Source: Jiangella gansuensis DSM 44835
Lineage (GTDB): Bacteria > Actinomycetota > Actinomycetes > Jiangellales > Jiangellaceae
Assembly (NCBI RefSeq): GCF_000515395.1
Contig: NZ_KI911782.1
Span: 1,589,090 to 1,653,089, forward strand
Direction of reading: 5' to 3'
DNA length: 64,000 nt
The notes under the pieces: model-generated
The model's input: only the letters and a program-made list of their open reading frames with translations
Databases searched by the model: none
Told to the model about the DNA's origin: nothing
Program-made: the position numbers and the translations under genes
Shown here: in pieces, positions 34,079-42,627 of the stretch
Position numbering within the stretch: the first letter of the stretch is position 1
Layout of the letters: each line of letters opens with the position of its first letter

Positions 34079-36637
34079 TCAGCCGGCCTGCCGGTCGCGG
34101 TCCTGCGCGCGCAGCGCCCGGTCGACGTCGGCCAGGCCCTCCACGACCAGGCGGCGAGCGGCGTCAGGGACGTCCGCGGCCTCCAGCCAGGACCGCACGG
34201 CCGACGCCGTCGGCGCATCGGCCAGCACCCGCGGGAACAGCCCGACGACGATCGCCTGGGCGCTCTCGTTGGTCCGCTCGGCCCACACCCGCGGCACGGC
34301 TTCGAGGTACGGCTGGACGTAGGGCCGCACCAGCTCCCGCTGCTCGGGGTGGGCGAAGCCGCGCACCGTCGCCGTCAGCAGGGCGTTCGGCAGCTCGTCG
34401 GACTCGACGGCCGCCTGCCACGCCGCGGCCTTGGCGGCGTACGTCGGGACGGCCGCCCGGGCGTAGGCGGCCTGCCGCTGGCCGGTGGCGGTGTTGTCGC
34501 GCTCCAGCTCCGCGTCGATGTCGGTCACACCGGCCGCCCCGAGCACCACCAGCCGCTGCAGCAGCGTCCACCGCAGGTCGGTGTCGACCACGAGGCCGGG
34601 CAGCACGGAGTCGTCGCCGGCCAGCAGCGAGCGGACCTCACCCACGTGGTCGGCACTGGCAGCACCGGCCACCCAGGCGCGAGCGAAGGCGAGCTGCCGG
34701 TCGCTGCCGGGCTCGGCGCCTCCGGCCAGCTGGCGCAGCGCCGCCGCCCACCGCGACGACAGGACGGTGCGGTTGGCCGGCCAGGCGTACTGGTCGATGG
34801 CCGCTCGGGCGGAGGCCAGGACGTGCTGCACGACACCCATCGAGGTCTCGCGCTCGATGCCGCCCAGCACCAGTTCGACGAACGAGCTGGCAGACAGCTC
34901 CGCATCGCGCAGCATGTCGGTGGCGGCCGTCCAGCACAGCGCCCGCGGCAGCGACCCGAGCGCGCCGATGGACTTCACCACCGTCTGCTGCGACCGGTCG
35001 TCCAGGCGGATCTTGGCGAACGTGAGGTCGTCGTCGTTGACCAGCAGGAGGTCCGGCTGCTGCTCGCCGCGCAGTTCCTCGATCTCGGTACGCGGCCCGG
35101 CGATGTCCAGCTCGACCCGGCGGCGGCGCACCAGCTCGCCGTCCTCGGTGCGGTCGTAGAGGCCGACGGCGGCCCGGTGGGACCTGATGGTGGGGTGCTC
35201 CGGCGCGGCGGTCTGCTCGATGGCGACCGAGGTGTAGGAGCCCGAGGCGTCGACGGTGACGACGGGGCGCAGGGTGTTCACGCCGGCCGTGCGCAGCCAC
35301 TGCTCGTTCCACTCCGACAGGTCGCGGCCGCTGGTGCGCTCCAGGTGCGCGAACAGGTCGCCCAGCGACGTGTTGCCCCATGCGTGCTCGGCGAAGTAGG
35401 CGCGCACGCCTTCCAGGAAGGCGTCGCGGCCCACCCAGGCCACCAGCTGCTTGAGGACGCTGGCGCCCTTGGCGTAGGTGATGCCGTCGAAGTTGACCTC
35501 GACGTCCTCGAGGTCGCGGATGTCGGCGGAGATCGGGTGGGTGGACGGCAGCTGGTCCTGCCGCAGCGCCCACAACTTCTCGGAGACGGCGAACGTCGTC
35601 CAGGCGTCGGTCCAGCGGGTGGACTCGGCCAGCGACAGCACCGACGCCCAGGTCGCGAACGACTCGTTCAGCCACAGGTCGTCCCACCAGCGCATGGTGA
35701 CCAGGTCGCCGAACCACATGTGCGCCATCTCGTGCAGGATCGTCTCGGCACGGCGCTCGTAGGCGGCGTCGGTGACGCGGCTGCGGAACAGGTAGTCCTC
35801 GTGGTGGGTGACGGCGCCGGCGTTCTCCATGGCGCCGGCGTTGAACTCCGGAACGAACAGCTGGTCGTATTTGGCGAACGGGTAGGCCAGGCCGAACACG
35901 TCCTCGAAGAAGGCGAAGCCGCGCCGGGTGACGTCGAACAGCTCGTCGGCGTCCAGGTGCTCGGCGAGCGACTTGCGGCAGTACAGGGCCAGCGGGATGG
36001 GGTCGCGTCCGTCCTCGTGACCGGCGTATTCGGAGCGAACGACGTGGTACGGCCCGGCGACGATGGCCGTCACGTAGGTGGACAGCACCGGCGTCGGGTC
36101 GAACGTCCACCGCCGCTTGTCCTTGGTCTTGCGGCTGTGCCCGGGCGAGTTGGACACGACCTCCCAGTGGGCCGGCGCGTCGACGGTGAACGTCACGGCG
36201 GTCTTGAGGTCCGGCTGCTCGAAGCACGCGTAGACGCGGCGGGCGTCGGCGACCTCGAACTGCGAGTACAGGTAGACCTCGTCGTCGACGGGGTCGACGA
36301 AGCGGTGCAGCCCCTCGCCGGTGCGCATGTACGCGGCGTCGGCGACGACCCTGACCTCGTTCTCCTTGGCCAGCCCGTCGAGGCGCACCCGGTGCCCGTC
36401 GAAGACGTCGGCCGGGTCGAGCTGGTTGCCGTTGAGGACCACCTCGTGCACGGTCGGCGCGATGAGGTCGAGCCAGGTGCTGGCGCCCTCGGTCGCGGCG
36501 AACCGGGCCGTCGTCGTGGAGCCGAACGTCGTCTCGCCACGGGTGAGGTCGAGCTCGACGGAGTACTGCACCGACGAGGGGTCGATGACGGCGGCGCGTT
36601 CATGCGCCTCGTCGCGCGTCAGGTTCGTGCCAGGCAT
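34079..36637 (-). CDS. pepN: Aminopeptidase N (M1 family)
   Basis: An 852-residue cytosolic zinc aminopeptidase removing N-terminal residues from peptides. The substrate-binding motif GAMEN is at residues 268-272 (EFNAGAMENAG), and the zinc site is HEMAH at 302-306 with Glu325 (LWLNESFATW). It has the usual four-domain length with an ERAP1-like helical C-terminus. The start MPGTNLTRDEA at 36637 matches actinomycete PepN and has CAAGG upstream; an upstream reading adds 28 odd residues. Confidence 0.95.
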   Translation of the reverse strand: MPGTNLTRDEAHERAAVIDPSSVQYSVELDLTRGETTFGSTTTARFAATEGASTWLDLIAPTVHEVVLNGNQLDPADVFDGHRVRLDGLAKENEVRVVADAAYMRTGEGLHRFVDPVDDEVYLYSQFEVADARRVYACFEQPDLKTAVTFTVDAPAHWEVVSNSPGHSRKTKDKRRWTFDPTPVLSTYVTAIVAGPYHVVRSEYAGHEDGRDPIPLALYCRKSLAEHLDADELFDVTRRGFAFFEDVFGLAYPFAKYDQLFVPEFNAGAMENAGAVTHHEDYLFRSRVTDAAYERRAETILHEMAHMWFGDLVTMRWWDDLWLNESFATWASVLSLAESTRWTDAWTTFAVSEKLWALRQDQLPSTHPISADIRDLEDVEVNFDGITYAKGASVLKQLVAWVGRDAFLEGVRAYFAEHAWGNTSLGDLFAHLERTSGRDLSEWNEQWLRTAGVNTLRPVVTVDASGSYTSVAIEQTAAPEHPTIRSHRAAVGLYDRTEDGELVRRRRVELDIAGPRTEIEELRGEQQPDLLLVNDDDLTFAKIRLDDRSQQTVVKSIGALGSLPRALCWTAATDMLRDAELSASSFVELVLGGIERETSMGVVQHVLASARAAIDQYAWPANRTVLSSRWAAALRQLAGGAEPGSDRQLAFARAWVAGAASADHVGEVRSLLAGDDSVLPGLVVDTDLRWTLLQRLVVLGAAGVTDIDAELERDNTATGQRQAAYARAAVPTYAAKAAAWQAAVESDELPNALLTATVRGFAHPEQRELVRPYVQPYLEAVPRVWAERTNESAQAIVVGLFPRVLADAPTASAVRSWLEAADVPDAARRLVVEGLADVDRALRAQDRDRQAG

Positions 36638-36762
36638 GACCTTGATCCTTGCAGAACATCCGGGGCAGTGCTGTGGATAAGGGCCCGGGAATCGGGCGCG
36701 TCGAAGTTCCGTTGGCCACATCGATACGTAATTGACATGTCAATCGATATGAAGGGCGTCCG

Positions 36763-37371
36763 ATGACCCACAAGACCCCCGTCGACTTCTGGTTCGATCC
36801 GATGTGCCCGTGGGCGTGGATGACCTCCCGCTGGATCATGGAGGCCGAGAAGGTACGGCCCATCACGGTGAGCTGGCACGTGATGTCGCTGTCCTATCTC
36901 AACGCCGAACGTGACCTGGGCGAGGAGTACAACGACCTCATGCGCCGCGGCTGGGCGCCGGTTCGGGTGGTCACCGCCGTCCGCGAGCTCCACGGGCCGG
37001 AGCACGTCAAACCGCTGTACGACGCCATCGGCACCCGGCTGCACCCGGGCGGGCGCAAGGACTTCGACGCGGTCATCGACGAGGCTCTGGCCGAACTGGG
37101 GCTGCCGGCGTCGCTGGCCGAGTACGCCACCAGCGACCAGTTCGACGAGGCGTTGAAGAAGAGCCACGACGCCGGCATGGACCAGGTCGGCACCGAGGTC
37201 GGCACACCGGTCATCGCCGTCGAGGGCTACGCGTTCTTCGGCCCGGTGCTGTCGCCGGCCCCGCGCGGTGAGGAAGCGGGCCGGGTGTGGGACGGCGTCC
37301 GGGCGCTGGCGTCGTACGACGGCTTCTTCGAGCTGAAGCGGACCCGGACCCGGGAGCCCATCTTCGACTGA
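36763..37371 (+). CDS. DsbA-family protein, mycothiol-dependent nitroreductase (Rv2466c) type
   Basis: A 202-residue thioredoxin-fold protein closely following mycobacterial Rv2466c: VDFWFDPMCPWAWMTSRWI at the N-terminus, GMDQVGTEVGTPVIAVEG and SYDGFFELKRTRT at the end. Rv2466c uses CPWC with mycothiol; here the motif is Cys15-Pro-Trp-Ala18, so the resolving cysteine is missing and only a monothiol mechanism with mycothiol is possible. The ATG at 36763 is preceded by AAGGGCG. It supports an actinobacterial origin. Confidence 0.9.
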   Translation: MTHKTPVDFWFDPMCPWAWMTSRWIMEAEKVRPITVSWHVMSLSYLNAERDLGEEYNDLMRRGWAPVRVVTAVRELHGPEHVKPLYDAIGTRLHPGGRKDFDAVIDEALAELGLPASLAEYATSDQFDEALKKSHDAGMDQVGTEVGTPVIAVEGYAFFGPVLSPAPRGEEAGRVWDGVRALASYDGFFELKRTRTREPIFD

Positions 37372-37391
37372 CCGCGGGCATACTGGCGCCC

Positions 37392-37871
37392 ATGCGCGTC
37401 CACGTCGGCTCCGATCATGCCGGGTACGAGGTCAAGAACCGTCTCGTCGAGGTCCTCCGTGACAGCGGCCACGAGGTCGTCGACCACGGGCCGTTCGTCT
37501 ACGACGAACTGGACGACTACCCGACGTTCTGCCTGCGCGCCGGTGAAGGCGTGGCGGCCGACGCCGGCAGCCTCGGCGTGGTCATCGGCGGCTCCGGCAA
37601 CGGTGAGCAGATGGCGGCGAACAAGGTGAACGGCATCCGGGCAGCGCTGGCGTGGTCGGAGGAGACCGCGCGGCTGGCGCGCGAGCACAACGACGCCCAG
37701 GTGGTGGCCATCGGCGCCCGGATGCACCCGTTCGAGGACGTGGTGACGTTCGTGCAGACGTTCCTCGCCACGTCGTTCTCGGGCGAGGAACGGCACCTGC
37801 GCCGCATCGGCATGCTCAGCCGGTACGAGGTGGACGGCGAGCTTCCTCCGCTCGCGGCGCCCGCTGACTAG
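37392..37871 (+). CDS. rpiB: Ribose-5-phosphate isomerase B family protein
   Basis: A 159-residue RpiB/LacAB enzyme interconverting ribose-5-phosphate and ribulose-5-phosphate in the pentose phosphate pathway. It begins MRVHVGSDHAGYEVK and has the GGSGNGEQMAANKVNGIRAAL loop; the usual Cys of GTGIG-type loops is replaced by Ser-Gly-Asn, as in the actinobacterial branch. The ATG lies 7 nt after CATACT with no RBS, so it is possibly leaderless. The 3' end overlaps a small convergent frame. Confidence 0.88.
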   Translation: MRVHVGSDHAGYEVKNRLVEVLRDSGHEVVDHGPFVYDELDDYPTFCLRAGEGVAADAGSLGVVIGGSGNGEQMAANKVNGIRAALAWSEETARLAREHNDAQVVAIGARMHPFEDVVTFVQTFLATSFSGEERHLRRIGMLSRYEVDGELPPLAAPAD

Positions 37872-38034
37872 GCCGCGGCGGCAGCGGCGTCGACTCGATC
37901 TTCTCCAGGGCCGCGGCGAGCTGGGCGGGACTGGGCCGTGACGCGTCGCGGGCGCGCAGCGCCCGCGACACCCCGACCTGCGAGCGCCGGTCGACCTGGT
38001 CCAGCTTGCGCGCGGACTTGTCGCGATCGTTCAT
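37816..38034 (-). CDS. Small basic conserved-looking protein (72 aa)
   Basis: A charged 72-residue frame, MNDRDKSARKLDQVDRRSQV, then GVSRALRARDASRPSPAQLA and an Arg/Pro-rich tail. I believe similar short proteins occur next to Fpg/Nei glycosylase genes in other actinomycetes, but no domain is recognised. TACGGT lies 6 nt before the ATG, which fits a leaderless start and supports reality. It overlaps the end of rpiB by 56 nt and is divergent from the glycosylase gene, sharing a 13-bp interval. Confidence 0.5.
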   Translation of the reverse strand: MNDRDKSARKLDQVDRRSQVGVSRALRARDASRPSPAQLAAALEKIESTPLPPRPSQRAPRAEEARRPPRTG

Positions 38035-38047
38035 GGAAGGACCGTAC

Positions 38048-38851
38048 GTGCCCGAGGGTCACACGATCCACCGGCTGGCCGGCCAGATCGCCGACGCGTT
38101 CGGCGGCGGGCCGGTCGCGGTGACCAGCCCGCAGGGACGCTTCGCCGCCGGTGCCGCCGTCGTCGACGGTGTTCGGCTGCATGCCGCGCAGGCGCACGGC
38201 AAGCACCTGTTCGTCGAGTTCGCCGGCCGCCGCTGGGTGCACGTGCACCTCGGGCTGTACGGGAAGTTCGACGTCGTGGGCGGGCCGGCCGGGCCCGTGC
38301 GCGGCGAGGTGCGGATGCGGTTGGCGACGCCCGCCGCCCACGCCGACCTGCGCGGACCCACCGTCTGCGAAGTGTTGGGCGATGAGGAGAAGGCCGCCAT
38401 CCACACCCGGCTCGGCGCGGACCCGTTGCGCGGCGACGACCCTACGGCCGCGCTGGAACGCGTCGGGCGCAGCCGCACCCCCGTCGGCGTGCTGCTGATG
38501 GACCAGACCGTACTGGCCGGCGTCGGGAACGTGTACCGCGCCGAGGCACTGTTCCGCGCCGGCGTCGACCCGGCCCGCCCGGGTCGCTCGGTGCCGGCTC
38601 CGGTCCTGGCGGCCATCTGGGACGACCTCGTGAAGCTCATGACGACCGGCGTCGCGACCGGCCGCATCGACACCGTCCGCCCCGAGCACGAGCCCGACGC
38701 GATGGGACGACCGCCACGGGTGGACGACCACGGCGGCGAGGTCTACGTGTATCGCCGCGCCGGCCAGCCGTGCCTGGTGTGCGGGACCGAGGTCCGCGCC
38801 GGAACCGCCGCCGCCCGGAACGTCTTCTGGTGCCCGCGCTGCCAACGCTGA
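38048..38851 (+). CDS. Fpg/Nei family DNA glycosylase
   Basis: A 267-residue base-excision repair enzyme. It starts PEGHTIHRLA (catalytic Pro2 and Glu3 after removal of Met), with VLAGVGNVYRAEALFRAGV in the helix-two-turn-helix and a C-terminal zinc finger CLVC...CPRC. The PEGH start points to the Nei/endonuclease VIII branch (oxidised pyrimidines) more than MutM. GTG 38048 has AAGGA 7 nt upstream. Confidence 0.93.
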   Translation: MPEGHTIHRLAGQIADAFGGGPVAVTSPQGRFAAGAAVVDGVRLHAAQAHGKHLFVEFAGRRWVHVHLGLYGKFDVVGGPAGPVRGEVRMRLATPAAHADLRGPTVCEVLGDEEKAAIHTRLGADPLRGDDPTAALERVGRSRTPVGVLLMDQTVLAGVGNVYRAEALFRAGVDPARPGRSVPAPVLAAIWDDLVKLMTTGVATGRIDTVRPEHEPDAMGRPPRVDDHGGEVYVYRRAGQPCLVCGTEVRAGTAAARNVFWCPRCQR

Positions 38852-38928
38852 CCAGCGCGGGACCAGCCGTTGGCCTCCGGTTTTCCGCGATCTACCAGTG
38901 TCGCTGAATTTGCCGCTAGGGTCCTCGT

Positions 38929-40032
38929 GTGACGACTCGACCGGCCGCCCTCCTCGGGTTCGCCGGTGTGGTATCCGGTAGGCGTCCGGCCGGCCCCATC
39001 ACCCGCCGGCTCATCCGCGAACCCGTGGTGCTGGCCTGCCTGCTCGCCGGCACGCTGCTGCTGGGCCTGGTCATGGTCGCCTGGACGTCCATGGTGCCGG
39101 CCATCGCGCTGGTGCTGCCGCTGCTGTTCGGCGGACTCTTCCTGGCGCCGCGCGCCCTGGCCTGGCTGGTCGGCACCGCCGCGTTCTGCCTGATCGCCGG
39201 CGGCATCGCCATCGACGTCGACCAGACGTTCGTCGCCGTCACCGTCGTCGTCGGCATCACCGCCGTGGTGTCGCTCGGGCTGGCTCGGTCGCGGGCGCGG
39301 CTGGGCTTGCAGGGCACCATGGGTGAGTCGATGCTCGTCGACCTGCGCGACCGGCTGACCGCGCAGGGCAAGGTGCCGGCGCTGCCCCGCGGCTGGGAGG
39401 TCGAGCAGGTCCACCATGCGGCCGAACGGTCCAGCTTCTCCGGCGACTTCGCGGTGTCCACGAGGTCAGCCGACGGCTGGACGCTGGAACTCGCGCTGGT
39501 CGACGTGTCCGGCAAGGGCCACAACGCCGGCACCCGGGCGCTGCTGCTGTCAGGCGCCTTCGGCGGGCTGCTCGGTTCGCTGCCGCCGGAGCAGTTCCTG
39601 CCCGCCGCCAACGCCTACCTGTTGCGGCAGCGCTGGCCGGAAGGGTTCGCGACGGCCGTGCATCTCGTCGTCGACCTGCGGACGGGGGAGTACGAGGTGC
39701 GCTCGGCCGGGCATCCGCCGGCCATCCACTTCCACGCGGGATCCGGCCGCTGGGCCACCCTCGACGCCGCCGGCGGTCTCCTCGGCGTGTTCGACCAGGA
39801 CTCCTACGTGCCGGCGAGCGGCCGGCTGCGGCCCGGTGACGCCCTCATGCTCTACACCGACGGACTGGTCGAGGCTCCCCGGCGTGACCTGTCCGACGGC
39901 ATCGACAAACTCCAGGGCGAGGCCGAGCGGCTGATCGCGAAGGGGTTCCGCGACGGCGCCAAGAAGCTCATCGACGCCGTCGCGTCCTCCGACGCCGACG
40001 ACCGCGCCCTTCTGCTCCTCTGGCGCACCTGA
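38929..40032 (+). CDS. Membrane-anchored PP2C/SpoIIE-type phosphatase
   Basis: A 367-residue protein with four predicted N-terminal membrane segments (about 28-125) and a SpoIIE-like serine phosphatase domain (about 155-365). Metal-binding aspartates are visible in SGDFAVS, LALVDVSGKGHNAG and MLYTDGLVEA. Such proteins dephosphorylate anti-sigma-factor antagonists in stress pathways; no anti-sigma or antagonist gene is adjacent. TAGGGT ends 6 nt before GTG 38929, so the transcript is probably leaderless. Confidence 0.9.
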   Translation: MTTRPAALLGFAGVVSGRRPAGPITRRLIREPVVLACLLAGTLLLGLVMVAWTSMVPAIALVLPLLFGGLFLAPRALAWLVGTAAFCLIAGGIAIDVDQTFVAVTVVVGITAVVSLGLARSRARLGLQGTMGESMLVDLRDRLTAQGKVPALPRGWEVEQVHHAAERSSFSGDFAVSTRSADGWTLELALVDVSGKGHNAGTRALLLSGAFGGLLGSLPPEQFLPAANAYLLRQRWPEGFATAVHLVVDLRTGEYEVRSAGHPPAIHFHAGSGRWATLDAAGGLLGVFDQDSYVPASGRLRPGDALMLYTDGLVEAPRRDLSDGIDKLQGEAERLIAKGFRDGAKKLIDAVASSDADDRALLLLWRT

Positions 40033-40058
40033 CGCGGTCCGCACCCGCGTGCCGGCCG

Positions 40059-40148
40059 GAAATGATCACGTCCACCATGGGTCTTCCCGCTCCACCAGGG
40101 ATGCATGGGTGGTGGAGCATGAGCAGCCATGGTCCACGTGATCATTTC
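40059..40148. repeat. Palindromic repeat B, long cruciform between convergent genes
   Basis: A 90-nt element with outer arms GAAATGATCACGT / ACGTGATCATTTC (40059-40071, 40136-40148), extended to about 22 bp with two mismatches, and inner arms GCTCCACCA / TGGTGGAGC (40089-40097, 40110-40118). It lies between the phosphatase and RidA genes. A degenerate half copy occurs at 50876. Confidence 0.7.
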
Positions 40149-40159
40149 GCGGTCGACCG

Positions 40160-40810
40160 TCACCCGGGATACGCCGCGACGACCTCGATCTCGACCAGCC
40201 AGCCGGCCACTGGGAGCGTCGCCACCTCGAGGTTGGTCCGCGACGGGCGGGTGGCGTTGGGGAATCCGACCGGCTGGTAGGCCGCGATGACCTCGCCGGT
40301 CACCCGGTTCACGTTCGCCATCCACTTCCGGTAGGCGCGGTTCCAGCCGTCGTAGTCGGCGCGGGCGGTTCCGGGCGGGGCCTGCAGGTAGATGCGCATG
40401 CTGGTGACGTTCGCCAGTGTCAGCCCCTGGGATTCCAGGTTCTCCCGGATGCGGGCCATCGCGTTCATGCCCTGCGCCTCGGTGACGGTGACGCCGGCGG
40501 GCAGCTGGCCACCCGGGTACTGCTCCGGGTCGATGTACCGCTCGGGCGTGCCGGCCGGCGCCTCCGTGTTCAGTGCGGACGGGCCGATGCCGCTGGAGAA
40601 GTAGATCGACGCCTGCGAGCCGAACGCGACGCCGCCGGCCAGGAACGGGTCGGGCGCCTGGGCGGGCGGCGCCAGGTTGAAGCGGATCTCTCGCGGCCGC
40701 GGCTGGCCGATCCGGCTGGCCGCGATGGCGCCGCCGGTGACGGCGAGCGTGGTGAGTCCGGTGCCGACGGCGACGGCGAGGACGCGGCGCCGGGTGGGGT
40801 TCGAGGACAT
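40160..40810 (-). CDS. Tat-exported RidA family protein
   Basis: A 216-residue protein with a Tat signal (NPTRRRVLAVAVGTGLTTLA) in front of a RidA/YjgF domain (MNAMARIRENLESQGLTLAN, then SMRIYLQAPPG). RidA proteins hydrolyse reactive enamines and imines made by amino-acid-oxidising enzymes; nearly all known ones are cytosolic. The gene lies 38 nt downstream of a Tat-exported amine oxidase, so the pair likely acts together outside the cytoplasmic membrane. ATG 40810 has AAGGAG upstream. Confidence 0.85.
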   Translation of the reverse strand: MSSNPTRRRVLAVAVGTGLTTLAVTGGAIAASRIGQPRPREIRFNLAPPAQAPDPFLAGGVAFGSQASIYFSSGIGPSALNTEAPAGTPERYIDPEQYPGGQLPAGVTVTEAQGMNAMARIRENLESQGLTLANVTSMRIYLQAPPGTARADYDGWNRAYRKWMANVNRVTGEVIAAYQPVGFPNATRPSRTNLEVATLPVAGWLVEIEVVAAYPG

Positions 40811-40848
40811 GGGGCTCCTTCGACGATCGGTGACGGGGAGGGTGGCGG

Positions 40849-42462
40849 TCAGGCGGCGGTGGCGGCGACGCGCTGGTGTAGAGCCGTGACCACCTGGCGC
40901 GCGGACCCGAACGCGCCGGCCTGCCAGGCGATCAGGTGGCTGAGGTGGTCGCCGGCGAAATAGACGTTGCCGTCGGGCCGCAGCAGGTGGTCGTACGCGG
41001 CGCCGCGGCCGCCGGGCCAGTTGACCCAGCCGCCCAGGCTGTACGGCATCTTGGGCCAGGCCACGGAGATGGAGGTCTCCAACTCGTCGCGGTACTTGGC
41101 GCCGTGGATCTTCATTCCTTGGGCGACGGCGCGGGACTCCCGGTCGGCGACGGAGAGGTCGGTGTACGAGCCGGAGTAGTAGCCGACGACGACACCCTTC
41201 TGGCCGAGGAAGCCGGACGAGGGGTACCAAATGCCGGAGATGTCCATGTTGGTCGCGGTGATGCCGCCGAAGATCTTGTCGTCCTCCTCCCACCAGCGGC
41301 GGCCGTACTGCAGGCCGATCTTCCCGGTGTTGGCGGCCGTCGGGACCGCGAGCGCGTCCTTCGTGGTGCGGGAGAAGTTGGACGGGATGTCCTTCAGGAC
41401 CATCGGCGGGATGGTGTTGATGCAGTAGTCGGCCTCGATGGTGCGGGTCCGGCCGTTCATCCGGTAGCCGACGCGGACTCCGTCGGCGGTGTTGGTGATC
41501 TCGGTGACGGGCGCGTCGTAGGTGATGCGGCGGCGGCCGCCGACGGCGCGGGCGAGCGCGGCGCTGATCTGGTCCATGCCGCCGACCGGCTGCCACATCA
41601 TCATCGCCTGGTCGAAGCCGAACTCGAAGGAGAAGCGGTTCCCGAACTGGCTCTGCAGGACCGCGGACATCGGTGGTGGCGCGTCGACGACACCGGCCTG
41701 GTGTCCGGCACCGGGGGGTTCGAGGTAGCCGCGGCGGCCGCTTCCGACGTAGCGGCCGCCGCTGAGGCCGCCGTGGTTCTGCGCGAACGCGACGAGCCGC
41801 TCGGCGTCGGCGGCGCTGAGCACGTCGTCCAGCGCGCCCTGGTCCACCGCCTGCGCGAGCAGTTCGGCGACGTAGCCGTAGACGTCGGCCTTGGCCTGCC
41901 GCTGGGTGACCGGTGTGCTGGCCAGCGGCCCGTAGTCGGTGCTGCCGGCGTTCTCGTGGAAGTAGAGGCTCTCGGCGTTCTGGTTGACCAGCGCCTCGAT
42001 CTGGACGCCCAGTTCGCGGCAGTAGTCGAGTGTGACGTGGTGGTTCGGGATGCGTGCCGGGCCGGCGTTGAAGTAGAGCCCCTCGTCGAACCGGCAGACC
42101 TGGGTGACGCCGTCGGTGTCGGTGATCCGGTCGCCGCGGCGGATGGTCATGGCGCGGCCGCCCGGCTTGGAGCGTGCTTCCAGGACGTGGCAGTCGTAGC
42201 CGGCCGTGCCCAGCTCGTACGCGGCGGCCAGGCCGGCGGTACCCGCGCCGAGGATGACGACCTTGGTGCGATCACGGGCCGATGCGGGCAGGTCCGCGGC
42301 CCGCGGCGGCTGGAACTCTGCGGTGGCGGCCCCGGCCGGCGAGGCGAACAGGCCCAGAGCCTCCATGCTGCCGTAGAGCGCTGTGGCCCCGCCGACCATG
42401 CCGACCCTGGTCAGAAAGCTGCGCCTGCTGTGTCCTCGAGGTGTACCCGCGCTGGTGGTCAA
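40849..42462 (-). CDS. Tat-exported flavin amine/L-amino acid oxidase
   Basis: A 537-residue FAD enzyme with a Tat signal (HSRRSFLTRVGMVGG), dinucleotide motif VVILGAGTAGLAAAYELG, the GG motif PGGRAMT and a C-terminal FAD-contacting segment (GNVYFAGDHLSHLIAWQAGAF). It oxidises an amine or L-amino acid to the imine plus hydrogen peroxide, probably extracellularly. It begins with TTG at 42462 preceded by AGGAGG, and that Shine-Dalgarno lies in a stable hairpin. The downstream exported RidA would hydrolyse the imine product. Confidence 0.9.
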   Translation of the reverse strand: MTTSAGTPRGHSRRSFLTRVGMVGGATALYGSMEALGLFASPAGAATAEFQPPRAADLPASARDRTKVVILGAGTAGLAAAYELGTAGYDCHVLEARSKPGGRAMTIRRGDRITDTDGVTQVCRFDEGLYFNAGPARIPNHHVTLDYCRELGVQIEALVNQNAESLYFHENAGSTDYGPLASTPVTQRQAKADVYGYVAELLAQAVDQGALDDVLSAADAERLVAFAQNHGGLSGGRYVGSGRRGYLEPPGAGHQAGVVDAPPPMSAVLQSQFGNRFSFEFGFDQAMMMWQPVGGMDQISAALARAVGGRRRITYDAPVTEITNTADGVRVGYRMNGRTRTIEADYCINTIPPMVLKDIPSNFSRTTKDALAVPTAANTGKIGLQYGRRWWEEDDKIFGGITATNMDISGIWYPSSGFLGQKGVVVGYYSGSYTDLSVADRESRAVAQGMKIHGAKYRDELETSISVAWPKMPYSLGGWVNWPGGRGAAYDHLLRPDGNVYFAGDHLSHLIAWQAGAFGSARQVVTALHQRVAATAA

Positions 42463-42468
42463 CGTCGC

Positions 42469-42508
42469 CTCCTGTCGTCCACCCGGCTGGGGTGCCGGGT
42501 CGCAGGAG
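42469..42508 (-). promoter_or_regulatory. Hairpin sequestering the amine oxidase ribosome-binding site
   Basis: In RNA sense, CTCCTG (42508-42503) can pair with the CAGGAG Shine-Dalgarno (42474-42469), enclosing a perfect 7-bp stem ACCCGGC/GCCGGGT (42481-42487 with 42494-42500). This would hide the ribosome-binding site of a TTG-start gene, suggesting translational control. No known riboswitch was recognised. Confidence 0.4.
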
Positions 42509-42569
42509 CAGTCTCCGGACGTTCCGTTATGTGTCGATTTCGGCAGAGTTAGCTGGCGATCACCGAGTT

Positions 42570-42627
42570 CCCTTGATCATCAAGAGTTGACCCGGCTATG
42601 ACCGGGCCAACTCTTGATGATCAAGGG
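42570..42627. repeat. Palindromic repeat A, copy 3
   Basis: A 58-nt palindrome with perfect 20-bp arms CCCTTGATCATCAAGAGTTG and complement, plus an inner CCCGG/CCGGG. The outer arm has CCCTTGATCA where other copies have CCCATGATCA, and both arms changed together, so base pairing is conserved. The stop codon of the adjacent minus-strand gene (42621-42623) is inside it. Confidence 0.85.

Noticed and set aside
34022-36766. Very long plus-strand frame opposite aminopeptidase N
   Set aside because: GAMEN and HEMAH zinc motifs establish the minus strand as coding; the plus frame has no recognisable feature.
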